Source of the DNA: Fragum whitleyi
Lineage: Eukaryota; Mollusca; Bivalvia; Cardiida; Cardiidae
Direction: 5' to 3'
NCBI GenBank assembly: GCA_948146395.1
Contig: OX411544.1
Span: forward strand, 58,333,642 to 58,397,641
DNA length: 64,000 bases
The stretch's first letter is position 1. The number at the start of each line of letters is the position of its first letter. Both the position numbers and the translations under genes were made by a program. The notes beneath the pieces were generated by a model that was given only the letters and a program-made list of their open reading frames with translations, was not told the DNA's origin and searched no databases. Of this stretch, positions 54,346 to 64,000 are shown piece after piece.

Positions 54346-55570
54346 TATCGGTTCGGTGTCTGCCTAGAATTCTACTAATAAGTCCCATAGTTTGTAGAAT
54401 TTATAGTTCCTGTGATTAGAACACTACAAAAAGGATGTTGTTTTGCTGGTGATGCAATGTTTTGATGGTATTTGTCCACTACAATGAAGTAACTCTGAAA
54501 CAGGAGGGGGGGGGGGGGGTCGTTCAAACCCTCGAGCCCCGACTGGATCCGCCACTGGATTCCTGGTATTTCTCGGAAATCAAGTGCAAGTGCTTGATGC
54601 ACTACCAACTGCGCTATGGCCGCGCTGATACAACTCTGGCCCTTGTGCCTTATTTGTGTTCGTGTAGGCCGATCACGACCAGTAAATAATACTAGCAACC
54701 GCACTTCCAGGGCTTTTTGTCGCCTTACAGCGGTGGATCTAGTTTTTTTTAAACATATTGCCATAGTTTGGGACTTCTTTGCTCAAACTCTGTACATTTG
54801 ATATATTTTATGCGTAGAATTTCAAGGTTCTCTGTTTACTACAAAACAGGGGTTTGTTTTTCTTTTGTTGCATTTTTTTTTATTTATTTCTTCCACTACA
54901 TTGAAGTTATTTGGATCCAGAGGGGGTTCGTTTGAACCCTCCGCCACTGCCTTACCTGCAAATTCTTACCAGTATTTTGTTAAAATCACGACTCCTTACG
55001 TCATGAATGGATATCTTCTCAAAAATGTTGACTCATATGTGTCCATATAGATTCTACCCAGTTCCAAAATTTTACAATGATAATGATCCATGAAATTAAG
55101 CATTGAAATTCAAAATGAAGTTATGAATGTGTTTGTACGTTGAAGAATATCTCATAAAAGTGAACTTTATGGGATATGGTTATGGTTTTAAAATGTTTTC
55201 TTGATACATTTAAATGCAAGATTAATTAAATCAGTAGAGGATATTTATTATACGACGATCTGGATTTAATTTTGCTACGAAATCAAAAAAAGATCAGACA
55301 GGTTGGGGAAAGGGGTATTATATAACGCAATAAAAGCAAATAAAAGGAAAGATTATCGCAATGAAAAGACCAATCAATTTCACCAATTGGTAGAGAAATG
55401 ATCCTGTCAAGTTTTATAAAAACTCGATCAATAAACGTGTGAAACCGCTAGCTGATAAGAAAAACTGGATTTAATTTTGGATAAGTCTGTCATGCTTAAA
55501 GTGGAGATGTTAGAAGCGGAAAAAGCGTGCGCGGGTTGCGCAGGCTGTCCAGGATTGAAACTGTTCGCTT
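54346..55570. other. intergenic; G-run repeat and fragments
   Basis: 54505-54519 is a G run. 54500-54560 and 54900-54955 share GGATCC and TTCGTTTGAACCCTC-type text, a small dispersed repeat. No gene seen. Confidence 0.4.
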
Positions 55571-55818
55571 CTGGGCCCGAAGTTATAAAACTATTCTCAT
55601 TCTCAATTCAAAGTCTTCTCAAATTTCAAATTGAGATTAAAGCCGTAAATCTGTTTTACTACTCATTTTAATGTTTCAACATAAAATAGGATTTTAATAA
55701 GTTGTTATAAATAACAACTTATTAATATTATCTTTTATTTTCATACATTTATCTAAATTTAAATTTTGAGAAAATTCTCAGTTGAGCCTGAGAAAAGTTT
55801 TATAACCTCGGACCCTGA
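55571..55818 (+). mobile_element. MITE, GGGCCCGAGG family, copy 3
   Basis: CTGGGCCCGAAGTTATAAAA to TTTTATAACCTCGGACCCTG, with the palindromic centre TAATAAGTTGTTATAAATAA. Best-preserved palindrome of the three copies. Confidence 0.8.
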
Positions 55819-56308
55819 TAGATTTTTCGATTTAAGTACGATAAATTACAAACAAGGATAGACTGCACGAGCTGCGCAAGGTTACCAGCGTAGAAACCTT
55901 TCCCCTTCTGTCGTATTTTCTGAATGTTAAATGACGCGTCATTCTACCTTACTTCATATGAATAAGACCGGTTTGTGAAAATGGAATATCGGAAGAGTTC
56001 GATGTCTTGTGGTAAGGTACAGGAATTAAGATCGGAAGATCCTGGTTTCGAATCCCGCACGCTCGCTAAATGGAATTTATTTTTGGGGAAAAAAAACTTA
56101 CCCCCAAACTGCGTCCCTCCGCGTTGCCCTTCACAAATCAGGTGTTTGTTAAGGTGAGTATACGTTAGAATTTAAAATTTTTCACAAGCCAATGTAATGT
56201 GACTGCATTCCCGCGCAAGGGGGAATTTTATGATAGGAAGAACTAACCCCTCTTTCTACGTTGCTCTTCTCCAATAAGGTGTTAATGTAAATGGGTAAAC
56301 GTTAGGAA
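55819..56308. other. intergenic, nothing recognised
   Basis: No gene. A possible tRNA-like B box (GGTTTCGAATCCCG) lies at 56043-56056 without a convincing A box. Confidence 0.4.
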
Positions 56309-56473
56309 TTAAGGTAGCGGACCCGTAATAGTTCCCCAACTTTTCGGAAGTAATGAACTTTAATAGTGTTTACCGAGGTTTCCTAATGAAAATGATTAGG
56401 AAACCTCGGTTAACACTGTTAAAGTTCAATTCTTCCGAAATTCTGCGGAACTATCACGGGTCCAGTACCTTAA
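56309..56473. mobile_element. MITE, TTAAGG family, copy 5 (best preserved)
   Basis: Palindrome of 165 bp: TTAAGGTAGCGGACCCGTAA to CACGGGTCCAGTACCTTAA, with centre GAGGTTTCCTAATGA/TGATTAGGAAACCTC. The two halves pair along almost their whole length. Confidence 0.85.
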
Positions 56474-57423
56474 ATTGTAAGTAGCGCGGTGGGGTAATTA
56501 TGTGGCGAAAACCAATATCTCCTTTCCCCACAGAAAGATCTAGCTTCTGATTCAAATGACGAAATATAACACAACAAAAGACCGGCGCTCGGATGTTGGT
56601 CGCCGGTAAGAGGTTTGAAATCTATAAGTCGAAAAAAGGGGGCACGGTACTCATGAAAAAATCCAGTCTTATGCCTAAACAATATACAAAATAGGCTTTT
56701 TGCCAGTACGTGTATGTGTTCTCAGATTTATTTGAATGTCTTTTGATCATAAAATGCCAAAGTCTGTTTATTTGTTGTGTTTTTTTCGCAAAACGACGAC
56801 GCTGACAACGATCTAGACGTTAACATGACAGTAAGACTATTTTGGGTATTCTGCGAAAACAACGAGTAAACAACTGTTACTCGTCTCACAAAAAGGACGT
56901 ATCTGGTAGACCAATTTCACAGTTGATATAGGCGTTATTACATGTAACAAAGGAGATAGTTCGGTTGAAACACAACAATGAAAGGGCAAAGGTAGTTTAT
57001 CTTTATAAGTCCTTTTACATCAAACATTCACAAAAACATATTTATAATTTTCTAAAAATATTTTCCTTCGCCAAATATAAAAGAACAATTCCGATTGATC
57101 TGGACACAATAAATGCTTGAATTTCAAAACGACAAAGACCCATACGCATTATGGAGCGATGCCTAGCGGTATCTTTTACATTTTTGTTACATTTCAACTC
57201 ACTCGTAGGAGTTTATTAGGCATTATCCATATTTTGATAGCAAAAGCACAAGGATAAGGATCGTCGATATATACACAGGTGAAATAAACTATTTCATGTG
57301 ATAGAAATATTTTTTGCAAACTGTCAAATTCAAATTTAAAGTGCTTCGTCGCATATCACAAAACGTATCTAAGGAACAATTTCAAAAATATCAAGAATAG
57401 GATGAGAGAAACGTTAATATTTG
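56474..57423. other. non-coding, downstream of the minus-strand exon
   Basis: Nothing recognised. It may include the 3' UTR of the gene whose last exon is at 57771. Confidence 0.4.
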
Positions 57424-57687
57424 TGACCCGACACGCGAAAAGGGACCATCAAGGTTCCCTGTAAAATAGATACTTGAAAAAAAAAGATTGGCCGGGTCCA
57501 GCTTTGATCAACCAGAGGTTGCATTTAATAAGTTCTTTCACTGGAATGTAGATTATTCATTCTATATTCAGAAAATAAGCAAAGTGTGAAAAGTTTCGCC
57601 CCTAGTCAGTCTGCGCAACCCTCGCAGTCTGACTAGGGTCGACACTTTACGCACTACCCAGGTGGTCCTTTTTCGCGTGACGGGTCA
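57424..57687. mobile_element. MITE with TGACCCG...CGGGTCA ends and inner hairpin
   Basis: Inverted ends TGACCCGACACGCGAAAAGG (with GACCA) and TGGTCCTTTTTCGCGTGA (with CGGGTCA). Inside is a hairpin CCCCTAGTCAGTCTGCG/CGCAGTCTGACTAGGG, a stem type also seen alone elsewhere in the window. Confidence 0.8.
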
Positions 57688-57770
57688 TATTATATTTCAT
57701 GTATAAATTTTTCTGATAAACTAAGCTGCTTCTTCGAGCCATACACGTGTGGTTGGACTTCCCAAAATTC

Positions 57771-58159
57771 CTAACGTTTTCCAACCATTTGTCCAGGATT
57801 AACAAAATTAAATCCAGATGAAGCATTCATTGTCGGGTTAGTAAAAACACTCGGATTCATGACACCAGATGACGTTCCATTAGTTCCTGGCGGTTGACCA
57901 AAAGTTCCACCGAAACCAGAACTGGGCTGCTGTCCAAATGTAGAGAACTTGGCAGGGTCCAAAAACGAAGGCATAAATTGTGAGGGTACGCCAGATTGTC
58001 CGCCTGTAGAATTCCCGCCGTTTGACGCAGTTCCGGTACTACCAGACGAGAATCCAGGATCGATAAACGGGTATGGCTGCATAAAAATATTTGGGTTAGT
58101 CTGTTGGCCACTGTTCGACGCTTGTTGGTTTGTCGTCGAATTAGAAGCTTGTCTCTTCC
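57771..58159 (-). CDS. Gly/Ser/Pro/Phe-rich protein, last coding exon
   Basis: Acceptor CCTTGGATTTCAG (minus strand), stop TAG at 57771-57773. The exon starts with two bases of a split Gly or other codon and encodes 128 residues. Composition: Gly, Ser, Asn, Thr, Pro, Gln and Phe, with FG-containing pieces (FSTFGQQPSSGFGGTFGQPP) and repeated NP(S/T) and NGT motifs. No cysteine and no membrane segment. Low-complexity FG-bearing tails occur in nucleoporins and in secreted matrix proteins, and I cannot choose between these. Upstream exons were not identified in the 5.8 kb that follows, so the N-terminus is unknown. Confidence 0.6.
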
Positions 58160-60069
58160 CTGAAATCCAAGGATATATTTTCAATAAAGCTAACGTTACA
58201 TAAACGCATCGACGCGTTGGCGATACCTCGCCGAATTATTTTTGTGGAATCGGTGATAAAATTGGCGACTAGTCGGCGATCAATTTCATTTGTGAATTTT
58301 TCATAAATCGGCGACGCGTCGGTGAGATTTATCCAATCGGCGATGTCATTTAGATTCGTGTAAGACAAGATTATATCGACGACAAATTGCCAGCGATCGG
58401 GCTTCGGTCTATTTTGTACACATCGCAGGCGTATTTCGTTGTCCTTTATGGTCTTAGAGACCGTGAAATTTGTGTATCATCACTGGCAAAGAGAGATTAC
58501 ACCATCACATCGGCGGTTTCATGTGACTGCTAAATTAATATTCTGTATAGATTTGGCCGTAGCCAGATGAAATAAACTTTTATAACAAAGCAATCTAATT
58601 ATACATTGCATTATCGCAGTGTTTGTGAAATGCACGTTTTTATATGTGGCCGGGCGTGAAATTTCCAATGCAGATTCCGATCAGCCTGCACAGCCATAAG
58701 TCTTATCAGAGCCTCCACTAGGGCCTATACACGTGATGATGACCACCGACGAAAGATAATGTAAATTGCAGGAATCTAAATGCACAGCCTGACAGCCCAA
58801 TGTCTGTATTTCAAGCATCTTTGAAATTGTTGGTAATTTCACACACGCCGTACACGTATAGGATATGTGATAAGATTTAGTTCGAGACAAGCTGATCATA
58901 ACCTCGTCTAGAATGTAAAAAGATATTAGGCTCGCATGGCGAGATTAATAATTCTTCTATTTTAGACTAGGTTAACATCAGTTTGTCTCAAATAAAATCA
59001 AGTTTCATTTTCCCTTTTTCTCGCTTATAGCATGCTGTACCTTTAATCCAATTTTTGAAACGCTCTGGTGACAGAAATAGAACTTGCAAAAGATGACGTC
59101 GATATTACGTCATTTAGAATATGATCTTACTCCTGTGTGAGACAAAGGATATCTATAATGGCTGTTCATTTTAAAAGACAAGGGGAGCTATGTGAGAAAA
59201 ACAGTATTCTAAAGAGGTACATTTTGTGTACTGTATTTCATTTGAGCCTGTGCCTGACAGTACCAACAATTGAAATATCAGTGAGGGGCAAACATTGAGC
59301 AGCTTAGACAGCCACATACTGTAAATATAAAGTTACCCGATGGCCTAAAAATACTTAGGAGACCTTATCTATATACAAAACGAATAATGAAGACTCTGGT
59401 CAGACTATGCGGATGCATAGGCTGAACAGAGTCTTTGCTTTGCGGTTATTTGAAATTGTTGGAAATCCCAAGCACAGTCTCTTTTATTATTTCGTTACCA
59501 AAAGTTCCTACAAACTCTTCACGTACCTCTAAGATAAGATATTCCCATTCCTAGCACCAAGAATTTCCATATGAGCAAAAGTTCTAAAATAAGAAATACC
59601 GAGAAACGCATTTTGCTGAAATCAAGTCTTTCCAACAAAAGCTAAACTTCCAAAGTGACATATTTTTTTCTTCTATAAAAACACAATTTTGACTATGCAA
59701 AAAGTAAGTCATATTAAGATGGACATCTGCTTACTTATCACATCACCTTGTCAACGAGATATCCTTACAAATGATAACATTGTTTCTTATAGCCATTGCC
59801 TTAGTGGCCTTCAACTTAAAATATCTTTTCAAATGGTTTCAATCGGCATGGAATAATTTATGTCGGTGGCATTTGCACTTGCATGCAAAGCGGGATATAA
59901 TTTGCAAATAGTTTGCAACGTTTTGTCATCCTGAACGAATGTCTTCAATTTTAAACGCATTCTGACGTCATGTTCTTGTTGTTTCTAACTAGATTTGAAA
60001 TTGGTAAGAAAGAATAAATCTGGGCTCGTGGTTGGTCCAGATTGAAACTAATGTCCCTGTTGAAAAGGT
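58160..60069. other. non-coding; hairpins and repeat fragments
   Basis: 58200-58400 has repeated GGCGA/TCGGCGA words. 59390-59450 holds a hairpin (AGACTCTGGTCAGACT against GGCTGAACAGAGTCT). 59855-59940 is part of the repeat at 17855. No exon in phase with 57771-58159 was found. Confidence 0.45.
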
Positions 60070-60272
60070 ATACAATATTAGCTACCAAAATAATGTTATT
60101 GACCCAAATACTCAAAAAATGCTATTGACCAAAATAATGCTATTTACTTAAATAATGCTATTAACCAAAATAATGCTATTGACCAAAATAATGCTATTGA
60201 CCAAAATAATGCTATTAGCCCAAATAATGATTTGGCCAAAATAATGCTATTGGCAAAAATAATGCTATTGTC
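60070..60272 (+). repeat. 18-bp minisatellite (ATAATGCTATTGACCAAA)
   Basis: About eleven degenerate units of ATAATGCTATTGACCAAA. The middle units are exact, the flanking ones diverged. Confidence 0.85.
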
Positions 60273-60388
60273 GAACCAGTCGTGGATCTGTTGTCGAACC
60301 AGTCAGAATTCATTTGGCGGAAACTCGTCACAAATTTTATCCTTTTTTATGACGGCTGACGTCAAGACCTAGTTTTTAAGGAAAAAAT

Positions 60389-60812
<424 letters not shown>

Positions 60813-60813
<1 letters not shown>

Positions 60814-61644
60814 TATAATGAATAGGTACATAATTAGATGTGTCAATGGCCGTGTTTCGCGTAATCCTGAGATATCTGCAACAGCTGCTGATATCAACCA
60901 CGATCTTGCAGATATCCATACACAAACAAGATAACCGCTTTTAATTCTCAATTCGAGCCATATGTTCCTTCAATACTTTAGTCACAAAGGCACTGTTTGG
61001 TAATTCTGTGAACTAAAGCTACTAATCATGAACAATTATTTCATATTGAATGTGATTAATTTAGGTAAGTTGTAATATTATTTTTATGCCCGGCATCAAC
61101 AGATTCGGTACATATTATTTTTGCTTCGTCTGTTTGTTACTCTATCCTTTTGTCCGCTCCAAAACTTTGAACATTGGTCATAACTCAAAAATAGTAAGAG
61201 CTAGTAAGAGCCTTCATACATTTCACACGATTATTGCTTGGAACAAGGTATTTCCGTTGGTACACGACTTTTGGTATCAGTTAAGGTCTAGATCATTTTT
61301 CATAGTCAATTATGCGGAGACCTTAAAGTCTACCACTGGCTATGCTACTGATTTCAATATTGTATTAAAACACTGTTTCTGAAAAATGGCATGGGTGGGG
61401 ACATTGGTGTTTAACAAGCACAAAATCCATTCGGAACATCACTCGGCCATTTCCGTAAACTGCAACAGACCTCGGATGTATGTAAGGCGGATAGGTATGT
61501 AACAAAATCGTGCATTTTGTTAGTCGGAAACAGTGTAAGAAAAACTAGCACTGTAGATTTATATCTTTTACAGTAAATGACGGTTGAAAAAAAAAATGAA
61601 AATGACGAATCATTCTCAAAAATTAAGATTTTTCCAGACGTTAT
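60813..61644. other. non-coding; dispersed-repeat fragments
   Basis: 61085-61290 is a relative of 5590-5830. 61430-61480 (TTCGGAACATCACTCGGCC, TTCCGTAAACTGC) is a relative of the repeats at 63520-63650. No gene seen. Confidence 0.45.
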
Positions 61645-61873
61645 TTAACCCTTTCCTGTTTTACAAAATTTCGGACCTGTCCAAATTCAAAGGTTTTGCA
61701 GACGAAAATTTAAAGTGGATTTAATTTGAAAAATAACCATTCAGTAGGATAGAAAATAGTGTGGATAAAGAAGAAATTGCTTGTCAGAAGCAATTTCTTC
61801 TTTTTTCACAATGTTTTCTCAATCATAAAATCAAAGGCACGTAAAAAGCAGGAATTAAACAGCAAAGGGTTAA
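61645..61873 (-). mobile_element. MITE, TTAACCCTTT family, copy 4 (inverted)
   Basis: TTAACCCTTTCCTGTTTTAC to AAACAGCAAAGGGTTAA, in the same orientation as 25073-25301, with the centre GAAATTGCTTGTCAGAAGC. Confidence 0.85.
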
Positions 61874-62396
61874 GAATCTAAACACATTTATATAAGGATA
61901 CGATGGTTTCACGTCAGTGACTTAAACGAGTAGCGTTGGCGACGTCGAATGTTGTTACTCACAGTTTCGAGGGCTAACACCATTTTAAACTGACATCATC
62001 GAGTTTTCCAAGGTTTTCCCGTATTTTTTTAAAATAGTCCGTCTATGTACATCCGAGGTTGATCGTGAGATTGGCAGAGTGGTGTTATGAATGGCGCAAA
62101 ATTCTTGTACCTCGTTTGTTTGTAAAACTGTTACTGGTGTTCAGAACACATTGTGCACCGAATCTGCTTGTATTCATCACTTGTAGGGACAATCTAGCAA
62201 CTGGCACAAGTGGACCAAACAGAACCCAACTAGAGGTCACATGTCGAAAATAACTGCATGAAAAGATATAATTATCGTTCTAAATTAAGAAAATGAAAAC
62301 AACAGCAACAATAAAAAAGAAGTCGATAAGTTTCGATAATAATAGGCCTAACTATTTAAAGCTGAAATAACATCAATTTCAATTTATCAATTTCAG

Positions 62397-63454
62397 TATG
62401 TTTCACTTCTGGCTTACAAAATGCGGTGACAGATTCCAGAAAACAAGAACAAAGCGTCCGGCCCGTGTCACCCTACGTAAATAATTATAACCAACAACAG
62501 ATCATGCCCTCGTACACACACGTTACACATCCTGGGACGAGACTTCCAACCTACACTAACACTCAGTCTTTACCCAGACCCATGGACCAGCATGTGTTAA
62601 TGAGACCCCGTCCAGTATTTGATGCTGATGTCCATTTTGACGAGGATGTCCATTATAATGTATATAGACCCATGACGGAACATGATGGCTTTCCTCAGAT
62701 CATTGGTGACCAATATATGATTCCGCGCCCTCAGGCCACAAACCAGCACGTTTCCAATAATTTTGCAAATCACGGGAATTTCCACTTTCCAAACAATGAC
62801 GGACCAATGCATGCCAGTGTGTCAAATCGACCAAATTCAAATACCCATCAACCACATGTACTTGTAAGACCAGAACATTTTAATCCAATTCGTCCATCAT
62901 TTCCACTTCAACAAGAAAATTTCCTCCATGAACAGGGCAATGAGAACCAATTACCGCTGGTAGACAATCAACCGATGCTCATTAAACCTTTCCTTAGCGG
63001 GAAGCCGTTTGAATCCATGAAGAAACCGCAATTACTAATCTTCGCCAAAAACGTATTTATAAATCCACCATCGCAACATGGTCATCGTCCAAACCCAAGC
63101 TTTGTAGGTTCACTAACGAGCGCCATTCGTTTTGACCATGGTAGAGACTACCACGTTAGACCAAATACAGCATTGGATAATATTGACGTCCTTGATATTC
63201 CAAAACCTCCGCTGTTTAATAAGGAGGTTTTCAACAATAGTCCGAAGAAAGAGGTTGTATCAAAACCGGGTTCTCCATCTAAAGACCAAAACAGTGCAGT
63301 GCAAAATTCTGCAACTCATCAGTCGGGACAATCAAAGGATCTAGGTCGGCCTGAGATCAACAACAGCTCCCCATCAACAACAAAATCAAACATGGCAGGA
63401 CCAGAGGATTGGTTTCACCCGTTATTATCGCCGATGAGGACAAATGTTCCGTAG
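62397..63454 (+). CDS. Pro/Asn/His-rich disordered protein, last coding exon
   Basis: Acceptor TCAATTTCAG at 62387-62396; the frame runs 1,058 bases to TAG at 63452-63454. It enters with two bases of a split codon and then reads CFTSGLQNAVTDSRKQEQSV. About 352 residues, rich in Pro, Asn, His and Gln, with recurring (L/V)xRPxxF and VRP motifs (HVLMRPRPVFDADVH, HVLVRPEHFNPIRPSFP). No known domain. Upstream, 62037-62187 could be a phase-compatible exon (polypyrimidine acceptor TTTAAAATAG, donor T|GTAGGG), but an ATG-led alternative overlaps it, so I do not call it. The length without a stop and the smooth composition argue it is real. Confidence 0.65.
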
Positions 63455-63499
63455 AAAAAAAAAACTCGATTTTTTGTTTAATTTCTTTTCTTATCAAAT

Positions 63500-63660
63500 T
63501 GATAAATTACATGTCATAGGGTACGGCATTTGGAACATCGCTCGTTTTTCCCGTAAAGTAGAAAGAACCTCGGACGTAAGTGTAGTGCTTTTGGCATTCG
63601 GAGCATCGCTCGGACTTTTCCGTAAACTGTAAAGTATTTCGGACGTAAGTGTAGTAATTT
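63500..63660 (+). repeat. tandem dispersed repeat (GGAACATCGCTCG...CGGACGTAAGTG)
   Basis: Two units of about 70 bp with GGCATTTGGAACATCGCTCG / GGCATTCGGAGCATCGCTCG and CCTCGGACGTAAGTGTAGT / TTTCGGACGTAAGTGTAGT. A related unit lies at 61425-61480. Confidence 0.75.
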
Positions 63661-63782
63661 TGGGTCGTATTTTAGGTAATTCGGCTTCTGGTGGTTTTTC
63701 GGTCATTTAATACGCTTGAAGAAAATGACATTTTGTTAATTCTTTCCGAATGTCTATGGAGATCTTTTGGGCATATTAAAAT

Positions 63783-63825
63783 TTGATGACAAAACGCAGT
63801 AATACACTGCGTTTTGTCATTAAAT
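63783..63825. repeat. hairpin TTTGATGACAAAACGCAGT
   Basis: TGATGACAAAACGCAGT pairs with ACTGCGTTTTGTCATTA around AATAC. Single copy. Confidence 0.8.
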
Positions 63826-64000
63826 TATAATACGCCCTTTTTTATTCTTACGTTGAATTTGTTTTATGCAACGTCATCCTTAGCTTGATCGTTGATGTTT
63901 GTGACGTCATATAAACCCACGTGAAAAATGACGCGCTTTCATGGCTGTGCCCGTATTATTCCCGAGGTCTATTCCGTAGAATTGCCGAGGGTTCCCGATT

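Noticed and set aside
54375..54764. 129-codon minus-strand frame
   Set aside because: It crosses a G-run repeat and SINE pieces and shows no domain; accidental.
62037..62187. Upstream exon of the plus-strand gene at 62397
   Set aside because: Phase and splice signals fit, but an overlapping ATG-led frame could also be joined; neither peptide is recognisable, so no call was made.

Overview
The window looks like nuclear DNA of a bivalve mollusc. It is AT-rich, its genes are split by large introns, and most of its length is short non-autonomous repeats. The kinds of repeat fit bivalves: elements with conserved ends around a tandem-repeat core (as in published bivalve 'pearl' elements), tRNA-derived SINEs, and many palindromic MITE-like elements. 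Species cannot be fixed from the sequence alone. Nothing bacterial or viral is present, and no CRISPR array or rRNA gene was seen.

Layout. (1) About 3.6-8.2 kb, plus strand: the last three coding exons of a CCDC97 orthologue, a protein associated with the SF3B part of the spliceosome. (2) 42.6 down to 16.2 kb, minus strand: a complete gene model for an unrecognised protein of about 420 residues, assembled from six phase-compatible exons. An array of extra copies of part of its third exon lies inside it at 26.75-27.70 kb. (3) About 31.3-36.6 kb, plus strand, inside intron 2 of that gene and antisense to it: a near-intact APE-type non-LTR retrotransposon. Its ORF1 carries a 2A-like motif (GIEMNPGP) after a hydrophobic leader, and ORF1 and ORF2 are in one frame separated by a single TAG. 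(4) 42.6-57.7 kb: no convincing gene, only repeats. (5) 57.8-58.2 kb, minus strand: the last coding exon of a protein rich in Gly, Ser, Pro and Phe. (6) 62.4-63.5 kb, plus strand: the last coding exon of a disordered Pro/Asn/His-rich protein.

The rest is repeats, and most families occur several times: (a) 70-85 bp hairpins whose stem bases change in a compensated way between copies; (b) pearl/Helitron-like elements with a shared end and a 3' stem-loop followed by CTCTTGTT, around unrelated 145-180 bp tandem repeats; (c) several MITE families with inverted ends TTAACCCTTTnCTGTTT, TTAACCCTTGTCATGCTGA, TTAAGGTA and GGGCCCGAGGTTATAAAA; (d) two long fold-back elements, one of which (19745-21328) contains palindromes nested inside its arms; (e) SINEs on both strands.

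The most promising observations are the LINE's two translational peculiarities (2A-like motif and in-frame TAG with the endonuclease's first catalytic residue upstream of any ATG), the exon array with 37-base spacers, and the covarying hairpin family. All names rest on motifs read by eye; no database search was possible.
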